Positions 1 through 8,897 of a stretch of DNA of 24,819 nucleotides are shown piece after piece. The position numbers and the translations under genes are program-made. How positions within the stretch are numbered: position 1 is the stretch's first letter; the number at the start of each line of letters is the position of its first letter. The notes beneath the pieces are model-generated. The model was given only the letters and a program-made list of their open reading frames with translations. It made no database searches and had not been told where the DNA came from. The DNA lies in assembly GCA_018609935.1 (NCBI GenBank), contig JAHENH010000028.1:1-24819 (forward strand), in the 5' to 3' direction. The DNA comes from Halobacteriales archaeon. GTDB taxonomy: Archaea > Halobacteriota > Halobacteria > Halorutilales > JAHENH01.

Positions 1-12
1 GGGGGGGGGGGG
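1..12. other. poly-G run at window start
   Basis: Twelve consecutive G residues open the window, directly abutting AT-rich coding remains. Nothing similar occurs elsewhere in this AT-rich sequence. Such G runs are typical of no-signal calls at read ends in two-colour sequencing chemistry, so this is probably a contig-end artefact and not biology. Confidence 0.75.
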
Positions 13-522
13 ATATTCTAAAGAAACAATATAAGTGGTATAAATATATAGATAAATCTATATATAATAAAGGAAATGAATATAAAAATTATTCATAGTT
101 TATTTTTAGATAGTAGTATTCAAGCTATGATATGTAATTTTTATCTTAATAAACCTAAAAATTGGAGATATATGATCTATGGGAATTTCGGTGAGAAATT
201 AATCCACGAACCTAAAGATAGAATTGCAAATCATAGTAGTGAAGTTATTTTTATATCTTCTAACAATAAAATAAAAAATAATAGTAAAGAAACAAAACTT
301 GACATAGTTGAATAGCTTCAACACATCTTTTTATGAATAATTTATCTATTGTTGAAGATATGGATGGAAAAATACCAAAAGAATTATTCTTAGAATCCTT
401 TGTTAAACATAACAATACAAAATTTTTAATCAGAAAGTGAAATAGAAAAAAACACATATGAAAAAACCTCAAAAAATCAATCTAAAGTAAAAAATATATT
501 AAAAGACCTTGGCTATATTTAA
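12..522 (+). pseudogene. Alkaline-phosphatase-superfamily (phosphodiesterase/sulfatase-like) C-terminal remnant
   Basis: Remains of an alkaline-phosphatase-superfamily protein, cut at its 5' side by the window start. Reading pieces join across frames: one open stretch from base 12 to a TAG near 110, a second up to 312, a third from about 315 (a one-base loss after the LDIVE codons restores IAST and then VEDMDGKIPKEL), and a fourth from about 430 to the TAA at 520-522. The sequence around LDIVE-IAST and DMDGK matches the usual 'D-(I/V)-APTILxxxG...DMDGK' segment of archaeal phosphodiesterases. The end, LKDLGYI, is the same tail as in the intact superfamily genes at 3116 and 4759. At least three frame changes make a functional product unlikely. 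The 79-residue open frame at 76-315 is only one piece of this remnant and should not be read as a separate gene. Confidence 0.7.
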
Positions 523-705
523 AATTTATAACATAATTAATAATTATTTCTATATGACCTATTTAACTCTCTAATTAATAGTATGAATAATAAATATAAT
601 AGCTAAAAAATTTATTATTTTTAGTATTAAAAGCATTAGTAAATATAGATAGTAAGACTATAAATATTAGTGAAAAAAATATGATATATAAAAAATTAGA
701 TAACT

Positions 706-1585
706 ATGAGTGATAAACCTCTTATTTCTATAGTGACACCTTCATATAATCAAGGAGAATATATTGAAGATAATATTCTATCAGTTAAAAACCAAAATTA
801 TCCAAATATAGAACATATAATAATAGATGGGGGATCCACTGATAATACTATATATATTAGAAAAGTACGAGAATGATTATAATATTCGTTGGATTTCTGA
901 AGAGGATAGGGGACAATCACATGCTATTAATAAAGGAATAGAAATGGCGAATGGTGAATGGATAGGCTGGTTAAATTCGGATGACTATTATTTAGAAAAT
1001 AAATTTAATTATATAGTAGAAAAAATTAATAAAAAATCTGATTTGGATATAATTTATGGAGATTTTAAATTTGTAGATGAAAATAAAAAATTAATATCAA
1101 AAAGGTATAACACACTTCCTTCTAAGTTAATCCATTTATATTGGGGGCCTTTTATAGGTAATCATTGTACTCTATTTAAAAAAAGTGTTTTTGATAAAGT
1201 TGGTTTGTTTGATGAATCCTTAGATTATACTATGGATGTTGATTTATTTTGGAAGATTTTAGATAGAAATTTCAATTTATTTCATGTTCCCCAATTTATT
1301 GGGGTTAGGAGATTGCATAGCGGGGCAAAAACTGTTTCGCCTTCTTTTAGAGATAAGAAAAAGATTAGAAAAGAGCAAGAAAAAATAGAAGGTGCAAGAC
1401 CACCTAAAGATGGTATATTAGGATTTCTGTTTCCAGGGATAGCTATATTTATTAAATTATTTTATTTTATAATTGAAGGAATACACCCTCGTTATTGTCC
1501 GTCTATTAAATGGAGTATAGAAGCTGTTTTCAATGAATACTCTGTAGCTTTTGATAAATTTATTAAAAAAATAAGATCAGATTAA
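706..1585 (+). pseudogene. Glycosyltransferase family 2 (WcaA-like), one frameshift
   Basis: A GT2 glycosyltransferase that would move a sugar from a nucleotide donor onto a growing surface glycan at the cytoplasmic membrane face. It starts at ATG 706 with [17 protein letters not shown] and [11 protein letters not shown], the classic GT-A N-terminus. The frame then shifts near 850 in an alternating TA stretch; the second frame carries on with [18 protein letters not shown], the DxD-like NSDDYY, and a GT2 C-terminal half (GNHCTLFKKSVFDKVG, MDVDLFWKIL). Loss of one TA unit would explain the shift, since the family usually reads TIDIL here. If intact the protein would be about 293 residues, normal for the family. 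No second lesion is seen in about 245 codons, so it is either very recently inactivated or a sequence error. A start at 827 is wrong because it would drop the donor-binding N-terminus. Confidence 0.8.
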
Positions 1586-1623
1586 ATATAATAGGTGTTA
1601 TTTGAGATAAATATTATATTTTT

Positions 1624-2150
1624 GGGACGGGTGGTATTCGAAAATTAGAAAATTAGTCTATAAAAAATTTATTCATCAAATACATGAGAACAGTGGAGTA
1701 TACTAAGAATGGGAAAAGTTAAAAAGATATATTGGAGGGCTTTATATCTGTATTGGGTGAATAAGATTCTTTTATTAAATGGAAATAAATTTAAGAGATA
1801 TGGGTCAATAACTAACTTAGAAAATATTAATCACTCAAAAGCTAAGAATAATCCTATAAAATATCTATCCTGCAGAAGAAATTTATTTTGAAATAGAGAA
1901 AAAATCGCATGGTATAGTTCTTAATCAGAATAAGGAATTTCGTATCCAAGTGGATTTATAATGAAAAGTTTTTTCGTATACATAGGAATGAAAGTGGAAA
2001 CAAGAAAAGGATGTTTTTGCTTTCATGAATCTATATTTAATGGGAACACCTCTGTAGATAATGTTTATATAGTTGATTTAGCCCATATTTTTCCATCTAT
2101 ATTATGTTTCTATTTCTAGGAGTATAGATGGAAAGATCTGTTTTAATAAG
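1624..2150 (+). pseudogene. Degraded alkaline-phosphatase-superfamily phosphodiesterase
   Basis: Second degraded member of the superfamily. Three reading frames in sequence give recognisable pieces. From about 1709, ENINHSKAK followed after a shift by IYFEIEKKSHGIVLNQN resembles the 'DWSKTKAY...IYINLKGREPxGIV' region of archaeal nucleotide-pyrophosphatase/phosphodiesterase proteins. From about 1960, after another shift, SVDNVYIVDLAHIFPSI matches the 'VDIAPTIL' metal-site segment. From 2121, SIDGKI matches the 'MDGK' motif. Stops and shifts separate the pieces, so no full-length product can be made. The short open frame at 1709-1891 is part of this remnant. Together with the remnant at 12-522 it flanks the GT2 gene, suggesting a once larger block of phosphotransferase-like genes. 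The assignment comes from remembered family motifs and is moderate. Confidence 0.55.
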
Positions 2151-2163
2151 TATTTAAGAGTTA

Positions 2164-3093
2164 TTATTTTCGATATCCAAGGTGAGATAATCTTTTTTTA
2201 ACTTTTTCATCTTTAATATTTTCAGAAGTTTCTAAAGGTTGTTCAGATTTTATCTTTTTTTCTTTATTATTTATTTCCAACCAAGGAATTTTTACTAATT
2301 CATCAGTATATATTCCCCTAGGATGTCCCCATTCACGGAGAGGTATTGGATATGACTTTTCTCCAAGCATATTCCCATGGTCTGAAGTAATGACAGATTT
2401 ACCTTTAACTTTATCTATAAGTTTTCTTACATAAGGTAATACTATTTCTAAGTTTTTTTGATACGCTTTCCAGAGTAGTTTGGTATCTACCTCAAGTTTA
2501 TTTGTCATAATTTGATACCAAAGACCTTCTGAAGCGTCTTCATTAGGGTTTTTTAACCGGGAATGTTCAACAAAACCTTCAGGCGGATCTATAAATGGAT
2601 AGTGAGGTTGGATATAATGTATAATAAGACGTTTATTTGGATATTTTTTATTTGCCTTTAAAGCATATTCTGTAGTAGTTTCGGGAAGTACAGTTTTATA
2701 AACGTTGTCCCAACCCTCGTTTTTCCAAACATTTATCACATTATAGAATCTAATTTTGAGATTTTTTTTATTAACATAAAATTTTGGGTTCGCTGTTACA
2801 TAAACTGTATCCGTTAAGTTTTTATTGTAAAAATTTCCTTTAAAAAATTCCACTGTATCAGATCCACGTGAAATCTTTAATTCTATATTTTCTGAGAAAT
2901 AGTTACATTCCTTAAATTGATCATATCTGCATGCATCTAATATTATTAGGTTATCCCAATCTTCATCTAAAATTTTTATACCTTTTTTATTATATTTCCG
3001 TGTATTAAGACGAGAAAAATAAAGCCTATTTATTTCTCGTAAAAAAAGATTAGGACTTTTTAACCCCCTAATAAACTGATTTTTTGAATACAT
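2164..3093 (-). CDS. Sulfatase-like (alkaline phosphatase superfamily) short protein
   Basis: A 309-residue alkaline-phosphatase-superfamily protein of a compact type known from haloarchaeal surface-glycan clusters. Visible motifs are LIILDACRYDQF (first metal aspartate, about residue 53), SRGSDTVEFFKG (probable nucleophile region, with Thr where sulfatases have Cys or Ser), HYIQPHYPF, and VITSDHGNMLGE (metal Asp-His pair). The C-terminus, KKRLSHLGYRK, resembles the LKDLGY tail of the two upstream genes. No signal peptide or membrane segment is seen, so it probably acts in the cytoplasm or at the inner membrane face. It lies 22 bases behind the 440-residue gene on the same strand, so the two are probably co-transcribed. 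Substrate is unknown; phosphodiesterase, phosphotransferase or sulfatase activity are all possible. Confidence 0.75.
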   Translation of the reverse strand: MYSKNQFIRGLKSPNLFLREINRLYFSRLNTRKYNKKGIKILDEDWDNLIILDACRYDQFKECNYFSENIELKISRGSDTVEFFKGNFYNKNLTDTVYVTANPKFYVNKKNLKIRFYNVINVWKNEGWDNVYKTVLPETTTEYALKANKKYPNKRLIIHYIQPHYPFIDPPEGFVEHSRLKNPNEDASEGLWYQIMTNKLEVDTKLLWKAYQKNLEIVLPYVRKLIDKVKGKSVITSDHGNMLGEKSYPIPLREWGHPRGIYTDELVKIPWLEINNKEKKIKSEQPLETSENIKDEKVKKRLSHLGYRK

Positions 3094-3115
3094 ATTTTAT
3101 AAATTTATATATAAT

Positions 3116-4438
3116 TTATATATATCCGAGATCTTTTAATTTGTTCTTTACAGATTCATCAATATTTTCTGTTTTTATTGTTTCTACATTTCTTTCAGAG
3201 ATACTTTCTTTTAAGTTATTGAGATGATTTTTAAATTTTTTAATTGATACTTTACTTCTAGATTGTAGACCATTGGTGTGTGTTTGATAAGCATATCCTT
3301 CCTTCATTACTATACCGTATAATTTTGTATCTCTTTTTTTAAAAACTTCTTCAGATTCATTTTTTCTCTCGATTTGCTCAGATTGAAAAGGTAAAAAACC
3401 ATGATATTCCGTTAAGAAACTTTTGTGGTTGGGTGATTTTAATAGATTTTTACCTCTGGAGGTTAGATCTATGTCAGCAAGCTTTCCAATAGTTTTATGT
3501 ACATCTAATATATTGACTATATTATCTTCTGTCTTATCTTCAATATTTTTACCACTTATAACCAGGGGGATATGAACAAGTTCTGGATAAAGACCATATC
3601 CGTGATTCCACATATTGTTTTCGCCTAACATTTCTCCATGATCACTTAACGTAATAATATAATCAAAATTCTTTCTTAATTTATAAAACAAGTTTTTATA
3701 GGTTTTAGAAAGATATTTAGCTGATTCAGAATATGCACTTCGAACTTTTTCAGGATTATATACATTATTAGTAAAACTGTCACTCGTTGTGACATTAATT
3801 GGTTTGGATCCTTTATTTGGAGGATGATATGGTGGATGCGTTTCCATTAAATTTATAACTAAAAACTCTTTTTCTTGAAATTTAGTAGATTCTATCCTTT
3901 TAATGATGTCCTTTGTACCACCATTTGCTTTGTTTCTTTTCCAGTATTTATATCCTTTTAAAAGAGAAGGAAATGTAGGTTTGTCTGAACTAAAACAATA
4001 TTTTATTCCAAAAAATAATTTTAGAACTCCATAATTTTTATGTTCTCTAGCAAAAGAAGACCAATTAATTAAACCCTCATCTTTCGGATTTAAAAGAGGT
4101 TTTTGAATAAATTGATCAAAACCTCTTTTCCAATCCTCTCCCCAAGCCGTTAGATTTGTATTAGCAGTATAAAATCTTGTATTATATCCATTTTCTTTTA
4201 GGATTTCAGCTATGACCTTATCTTGACAGTCAAGATTAGGTGATTTTGAATGAACTCCTATTTCACTTGGATATTTCCCTGTAAAAAGTGATGCATGTGA
4301 AGGAATAGTCCAATGAGAAGTAGAATATGCTTTTATAAAATTTTTACCGGGTAACCAATTGAAAAACTTTTTAAAAAAATCATATCTTAATGTATCTAAT
4401 ATTATAATTGCTATATTGTTATGTTCATTATTTCTCAT
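3116..4438 (-). CDS. Sulfatase-like protein with Thr at nucleophile position
   Basis: A 440-residue alkaline-phosphatase-superfamily enzyme. In order: IIILDTLRYDFF with metal Asp15; WTIPSHASLFTG with Thr44 in the place of the Cys/Ser of the sulfatase CxPSR motif; NLMETHPPYHPP near residue 200; LSDHGEMLGE with Asp266-His267; and WNHGYGLYPELVHIPLVI with further metal/substrate histidines. A threonine nucleophile is the state found in phosphoethanolamine and phosphoglycerol transferases, whereas classical sulfatases need Cys or Ser to form formylglycine. A phosphotransferase or phosphodiesterase acting on a polar head group is therefore at least as likely as a sulfatase. It ends in LKDLGYI. No signal peptide is seen. 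It shares extensive similarity with the 447-residue gene upstream, from which it is separated by 320 AT-rich bases, so the pair looks like an old duplication. Confidence 0.85.
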   Translation of the reverse strand: MRNNEHNNIAIIILDTLRYDFFKKFFNWLPGKNFIKAYSTSHWTIPSHASLFTGKYPSEIGVHSKSPNLDCQDKVIAEILKENGYNTRFYTANTNLTAWGEDWKRGFDQFIQKPLLNPKDEGLINWSSFAREHKNYGVLKLFFGIKYCFSSDKPTFPSLLKGYKYWKRNKANGGTKDIIKRIESTKFQEKEFLVINLMETHPPYHPPNKGSKPINVTTSDSFTNNVYNPEKVRSAYSESAKYLSKTYKNLFYKLRKNFDYIITLSDHGEMLGENNMWNHGYGLYPELVHIPLVISGKNIEDKTEDNIVNILDVHKTIGKLADIDLTSRGKNLLKSPNHKSFLTEYHGFLPFQSEQIERKNESEEVFKKRDTKLYGIVMKEGYAYQTHTNGLQSRSKVSIKKFKNHLNNLKESISERNVETIKTENIDESVKNKLKDLGYI

Positions 4439-4758
4439 CTTTAATAGATAATTATATCTTAATAAAATTAATTAGAATATAAAAATTTATATATATTATT
4501 TTAATATTTTAATTCACTTAAAATAATAGAAAAGAAAAAGAAATATATTTACTTGATACTTAATTTTTTGAGGATATATCTTTATTTATAACTAGGAAGT
4601 TTGATCCGCAAATGTTATTTAAAAATAAATTAGTTCTAATATTTTTAACTTTAAAATTATATTTTTGAATAAAGTATATATTAGAAAATGATGTTTTTAT
4701 TTTAGTTATAAATTTAATTGATAGTATTAATTATGTAATTTTTATTTCTTAAAAATTT
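4439..4758. other. AT-rich intergenic stretch
   Basis: About 320 bases of very AT-rich sequence between two paralogous sulfatase-like genes. It holds long A/T runs and TTTATATA-like tracts that could serve as a minus-strand promoter for the gene ending at 3116. I see no open frame, repeat or RNA structure I can support. Confidence 0.4.
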
Positions 4759-6102
4759 TTAGGCATAACCCAGATCTTTCAGGTGGTTTAGTGTTTCTTT
4801 TGATAACTTTTTCTGTTGATTACTTTGTTTTTTGTTTTTTCTTTTTATTAGTTCTGTCATTTTTTCTTTTGGATTTGAGAGATTAGATTTTCCTTTTTCT
4901 TTAAAGCCTCCTTTTGTTTCATATCCATAATAGTTTTTAGGACAAGTAATACCGTGTAAGAATCTATCGTATTTCTCTATAATATTTTTAGATATATTAT
5001 TTTCCTTAAGTCTGTCTATTGCTTGTGGTTTCAATCCATGGAATTCAACAAGATATTCGTTTGGATTAAAATCTTTTTGTATATTTTGACCTCTTGAGTT
5101 TCCCTTTATATCAGCTATTTCTAGGATTGTTTTATGTATATCTAAAATACTAACTGTTTTATTACATTTTGTTTTTTGTTTGTTTCCTTTATATATGGTT
5201 AGTGGGATATGTGTTAGTTCAGGATATAATCCATATTCATGGTTCCAAGCTCCGTGTTCACCTAGTAATTCCCCATGATCTGAAAGTGTTATTATGTAAT
5301 TAAAATTTTCAGAGAGTTCAGAAAAAATCTTTTTGTATATATCAGAAAGGTATTTCACACTATCTTCATATGCTTTTATGATAAGATCTTGATCTATATC
5401 TGTGCTTAGACATCCAGAATTTAGTATAATATCTCCTATAGCACCACAAAGACCAAGTGGTTCAACTGTTCTATATCTTTTTGGAGGTCTATAAGGTTCA
5501 TGTGCTTCCATTAGGTTAAGAAAGAAAAACTCATTTTCTGAAAAATTTGTTTTCCGTATTTCTTTAAGAGCAGTTGACGCTCCATCATCTTTTATTGTAC
5601 TCCAAATATTTTTCTTATTTAAAAACAGTTCAACTCCATATTTAATAGATTTAATTACTGAATAATCGGTTTTTAAGGATTTTAGAATATTTTCTGAAAT
5701 ATTTTTTATTTTATTATCTGCACTTTTTGAGAGTTCATCCCAATTAAAAATTGAATTATTGTTAAAATGTTTGGTTCTCCAGCTTCCTTTAAATTCGGAA
5801 AATCCTCTATCAAAAAGGAATCTTTTTGAAATAAAGGGATTTGCACTAAAACCCCGTGTATTATATCCAGCTTCTTTTAATTTTTCAGTAAGTAACTCTC
5901 CATTATAGTTAAATCTTTGAGGTCCTTTATACATACCTATCTCGGTTGGATATCTTCCTGTAAACAATGAACCATGAACTGGAACAGTCCAATTACTTGT
6001 AGACCATGCATTCTCAAATTTTTTACCTGGAAGCCAATCAAAATATTTATCAAAATAATCCTTTCTTAGAGTATCAAGTACTACAACTGCTATATTAGGC
6101 AT
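4759..6102 (-). CDS. Sulfatase-like protein with Thr at nucleophile position (paralogue)
   Basis: A 447-residue paralogue of the gene at 3116-4438. Motifs in order: AVVVLDTLRKDYF with metal Asp10; WTVPVHGSLFTG with Thr39 at the nucleophile position; NLMEAHEPYRPP; LSDHGELLGEHGAWNHEYG with the Asp-His metal pair; and YPELTHIPLTIY. It ends in LNHLKDLGYA. Between motifs the two paralogues differ strongly (here a Lys/Ser-rich insert around residues 130-180), which suggests different acceptor substrates. No signal peptide or membrane segment is visible. It is divergent from the polymerase gene at 6241 across 138 bases that must contain both promoters. Product class is secure; reaction and substrate are not. 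Confidence 0.85.
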   Translation of the reverse strand: MPNIAVVVLDTLRKDYFDKYFDWLPGKKFENAWSTSNWTVPVHGSLFTGRYPTEIGMYKGPQRFNYNGELLTEKLKEAGYNTRGFSANPFISKRFLFDRGFSEFKGSWRTKHFNNNSIFNWDELSKSADNKIKNISENILKSLKTDYSVIKSIKYGVELFLNKKNIWSTIKDDGASTALKEIRKTNFSENEFFFLNLMEAHEPYRPPKRYRTVEPLGLCGAIGDIILNSGCLSTDIDQDLIIKAYEDSVKYLSDIYKKIFSELSENFNYIITLSDHGELLGEHGAWNHEYGLYPELTHIPLTIYKGNKQKTKCNKTVSILDIHKTILEIADIKGNSRGQNIQKDFNPNEYLVEFHGLKPQAIDRLKENNISKNIIEKYDRFLHGITCPKNYYGYETKGGFKEKGKSNLSNPKEKMTELIKRKNKKQSNQQKKLSKETLNHLKDLGYA

Positions 6103-6240
6103 TTCCTATACAAACTATTATTTACTATAGGTTTATTTTTTCCCCATTCTAAAGAAAAAAAGATAAAAAACTAGTTTATTCAAAGCTTTTATAGAAATAT
6201 TATATTTTTTAGGTATAGAATTAGGTTATACTAGATAGCA

Positions 6241-7581
6241 GTGGAGAAAAACAGTAATAGGTTAGACCTAGAAAACTTTAAATTGAATAGTTCTTTTACT
6301 TATGTTTTTGTTAGTTTTATTCTCCTTTTTTCTCTTTCTTTTGAATCTATTCCATTTCCGATACAGGCACAAATAAAACCCCTAACTAGTTTATTATCAA
6401 TAGTTTTTCTTCCAATATTTCTTTTATTTTATAATAATATTAAAATAACACCTTTATTTAAGTATATTGTTTTGTTTTTATTATTTGTTATAACCCACTC
6501 AATTATAGCTCTCATAATAGATGTTTTTTTCTTAGAAGCTGGAAATATACGGATAATCTCTAGTATACGTCAACTCTTAGCTTTACTTGGGGGAACTTCA
6601 GTTTTTATTATTCTAAGAGAAACATTACAAAAAGTTTCAGATGAATTTATAGTTTATTCAATACTAATTGGTGGTCTACCTGCCTTAATTACAGCATTAT
6701 TGAATGTAGTATGGGGTCTTAGTGGTAACAAATTAATTGGTGATATAGTTGTTTGGACTCGATCCTTTTTTGTATCTGGAGCATTTACTTCATCTTCACG
6801 GGCTACTGGATTATCTTTAGAACCTTCACATTTCGCATTTTTTCTAGTAATAATCTTATTGCCTATAGGGTTAGTTATGTTTAGTAAAATTAGTAAAAAA
6901 TTGGGTATTTTACTTTTATCCTTGATTATAATTTCATTTATTTGGACATTTAGTACAATTGGGTTAATAGTATTATTAGGTTTATTATTAGGGGGGTTTT
7001 TATTTAGTAAAAGAAAAAGTTCCTTTATTTTGACTACAGGAATAATATTATTATGTATAGGAGTTTTTGTGGTTTTATTTCCTCAAAACTACGCTTCTTT
7101 TCAAATCAAACGTTTAGTTTTGGGAGATTGGGGGGTTTCAATAAATACTCGTTTCTATAGTTCTTTCGGTCCATTTATTAATCTATTCGATTCTTATGTT
7201 TCTATAGGCTATGGTCTAGGAGGTACTGCTACTCATTTTAGAGAAATAGTACCAGATATAGCTCAACAAGAAATCGCCAGTGTATCTTGGGAAAATATGC
7301 CAAATTTAAATACACTACTTGGAAGAATAATAGCTGAAACTGGACTTATTGGTTTATTACTTTCATTCCTAATTTTTAAAATTTCTTTTAATCAGGTTAA
7401 AACAACATTAAATCTATCTAAATCAGACCTAGAAATTTCTCTTCTTAAATATTCTAGATTTGTTCTTATAGCTTTTTTAGTTGGTTCCTCTATTGCTTTT
7501 GGATCTTTTGTTTTACCATATATCTGGTTTTGGTTAGCATTTATTGATTCAAGATATATAAATAAAATCCAACAAAAATAA
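6241..7581 (+). CDS. O-antigen polymerase/ligase-like membrane protein
   Basis: A 446-residue multi-spanning membrane protein of the Wzy/WaaL-like class, which joins or transfers lipid-linked glycan units on the outer face of the membrane. About ten to twelve hydrophobic segments are visible, starting with SFTYVFVSFILLFSLSF. The stretch ATGLSLEPSHFAFFL followed by a hydrophobic helix is a hallmark of archaeal and bacterial members, as is the long loop before NTLLGRIIAETGLIGLLLS, here containing SYVSIGYGLGG (about residues 300-380). The start is the GTG at 6241; an in-frame TAG lies nine bases upstream and there is no internal ATG until well inside the membrane domain. A TTG at 6283 is an alternative. 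It sits upstream of a GT4 gene on the same strand, fitting a glycan assembly unit. Confidence 0.85.
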   Translation: MEKNSNRLDLENFKLNSSFTYVFVSFILLFSLSFESIPFPIQAQIKPLTSLLSIVFLPIFLLFYNNIKITPLFKYIVLFLLFVITHSIIALIIDVFFLEAGNIRIISSIRQLLALLGGTSVFIILRETLQKVSDEFIVYSILIGGLPALITALLNVVWGLSGNKLIGDIVVWTRSFFVSGAFTSSSRATGLSLEPSHFAFFLVIILLPIGLVMFSKISKKLGILLLSLIIISFIWTFSTIGLIVLLGLLLGGFLFSKRKSSFILTTGIILLCIGVFVVLFPQNYASFQIKRLVLGDWGVSINTRFYSSFGPFINLFDSYVSIGYGLGGTATHFREIVPDIAQQEIASVSWENMPNLNTLLGRIIAETGLIGLLLSFLIFKISFNQVKTTLNLSKSDLEISLLKYSRFVLIAFLVGSSIAFGSFVLPYIWFWLAFIDSRYINKIQQK

Positions 7582-7731
7582 ATGTAAAACTAAAACAATT
7601 ACATAGAAGCTATAGACAAGATATATATTTTATCAGGTCTAATAAATATATATTAAAAATATTCTATATGGATAGATATATAATTATGTTTTTTTAATTT
7701 AATTAATAAAGAACAATAAAATTATTTAGAT

Positions 7732-8880
7732 ATGAAAATTGGTGTTGATGCTAGATCCTTGGTGGGTAATATTTCTGGTGTGGGATATTATCTAAAAAAT
7801 ATAATTAAATATGGAGGTTTTGAAGAAAATAAACTATTTCTTTATTTTGACACAGAAACACTTAAAAATATAAATAAAAAATCCTTTATTAGTGAACATA
7901 AAAATATAACTTTTCGAAATATAGACTCTAACAAGCTTGTTAAACCAACTTTTAGAAAAGCCACTCCTATTTGGTGGGTGAATATAACTCTTTATAGATC
8001 ACTTATTAAAGATGATATAGATTTATTTTTTGCTCCAAACTTTGTCCAACCCATACTTTTCAGTAAATCAAGTATTTTAGTTGTTCATGATTTAATACAT
8101 AAAACATATCCACAAGCACATAAGATGTTATATAGTTGGTATCTAAACTTATTTTTAACTTTATCTATATTTAGAACAGACCATATTATTACAGTATCAA
8201 AAAATACAAAAAAAGATCTACAAAAATACTATAATATTCCTAGTAACAAAATATCTGTCGCATATGGAGCTGCAAGTAAATGTTATAGATCACGAGATTT
8301 ATCTATGAAAAAAAAGAGAGATCTTAGAGAAAAATATGGATTACCAAATAAAAAATTTCTATTATATGTAGGAAATATAGAACCAAGAAAAAATCTATCA
8401 GTTTTAATTGATGCACTCATTGGTTTGAATAAAAAAGAAAGACCTCCATTGGTAATAGTGGGAAAAAAACATCTAAAGGATAAAAAATTTGAAAAAAAAT
8501 ACAAAAACTATGATTTTAAAGAAGAAATATGTTTTACTGGATATGTATCCGAAAAAGACCTTCCATTTATCTACAATATGGCTTCAATTTTTGTATATCC
8601 TTCCTTATATGAAGGCTTTGGATTACCTGTTTTAGAAGCTATGCAGTCTGGAATCCCTGTAATAACTTCAAACAAATCATCAATACCTGAAATAGTTGGA
8701 GATTCAGGTATAACAATAGATGTTACAGATAGCACTATACTAGCAGACAATATAGTGAAACTATATACCAATAAAAAATTAAGAAAAAAATATAGTGAAA
8801 AAGGAAAAAAAAGAGCAGAAAAGTTTTCTTGGACTAAAACAGGAAAAAAGATAAATTCAATAATAAATAAATTTAGTTAA
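7732..8880 (+). CDS. Glycosyltransferase family 4 (MtfB-like)
   Basis: A 382-residue retaining GT-B glycosyltransferase, probably at the cytoplasmic face of the membrane and acting on a lipid-linked glycan. The N-terminus MKIGVDARSLVGNISGVGYY is the typical acceptor-domain start of this subgroup. Mid-protein ILVVHDLIHKTYPQAH and HIITVSKNTKKDL are also typical. The donor domain shows LYVGNIEPRKNL (donor phosphate-binding Arg/Lys), then YEGFGLPVLEAMQSGIPV with the E-x7-E signature, and SSIPEIVGDSG. Length is normal for the family. ATG 7732 is preceded by an in-frame-poor AT-rich leader with no clear Shine-Dalgarno site. The 150-base gap after the polymerase gene is AT-rich and featureless. It converges with the GT2 gene at 8898, with only 17 bases between the stops. 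Confidence 0.92.
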   Translation: MKIGVDARSLVGNISGVGYYLKNIIKYGGFEENKLFLYFDTETLKNINKKSFISEHKNITFRNIDSNKLVKPTFRKATPIWWVNITLYRSLIKDDIDLFFAPNFVQPILFSKSSILVVHDLIHKTYPQAHKMLYSWYLNLFLTLSIFRTDHIITVSKNTKKDLQKYYNIPSNKISVAYGAASKCYRSRDLSMKKKRDLREKYGLPNKKFLLYVGNIEPRKNLSVLIDALIGLNKKERPPLVIVGKKHLKDKKFEKKYKNYDFKEEICFTGYVSEKDLPFIYNMASIFVYPSLYEGFGLPVLEAMQSGIPVITSNKSSIPEIVGDSGITIDVTDSTILADNIVKLYTNKKLRKKYSEKGKKRAEKFSWTKTGKKINSIINKFS

Positions 8881-8897
8881 ACAAAGATAACTATAAT

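Noticed and set aside
827..1585. Independent glycosyltransferase gene starting at 827
   Set aside because: The missing N-terminal nucleotide-binding segment lies immediately upstream in the next frame from ATG 706; it is one interrupted gene.
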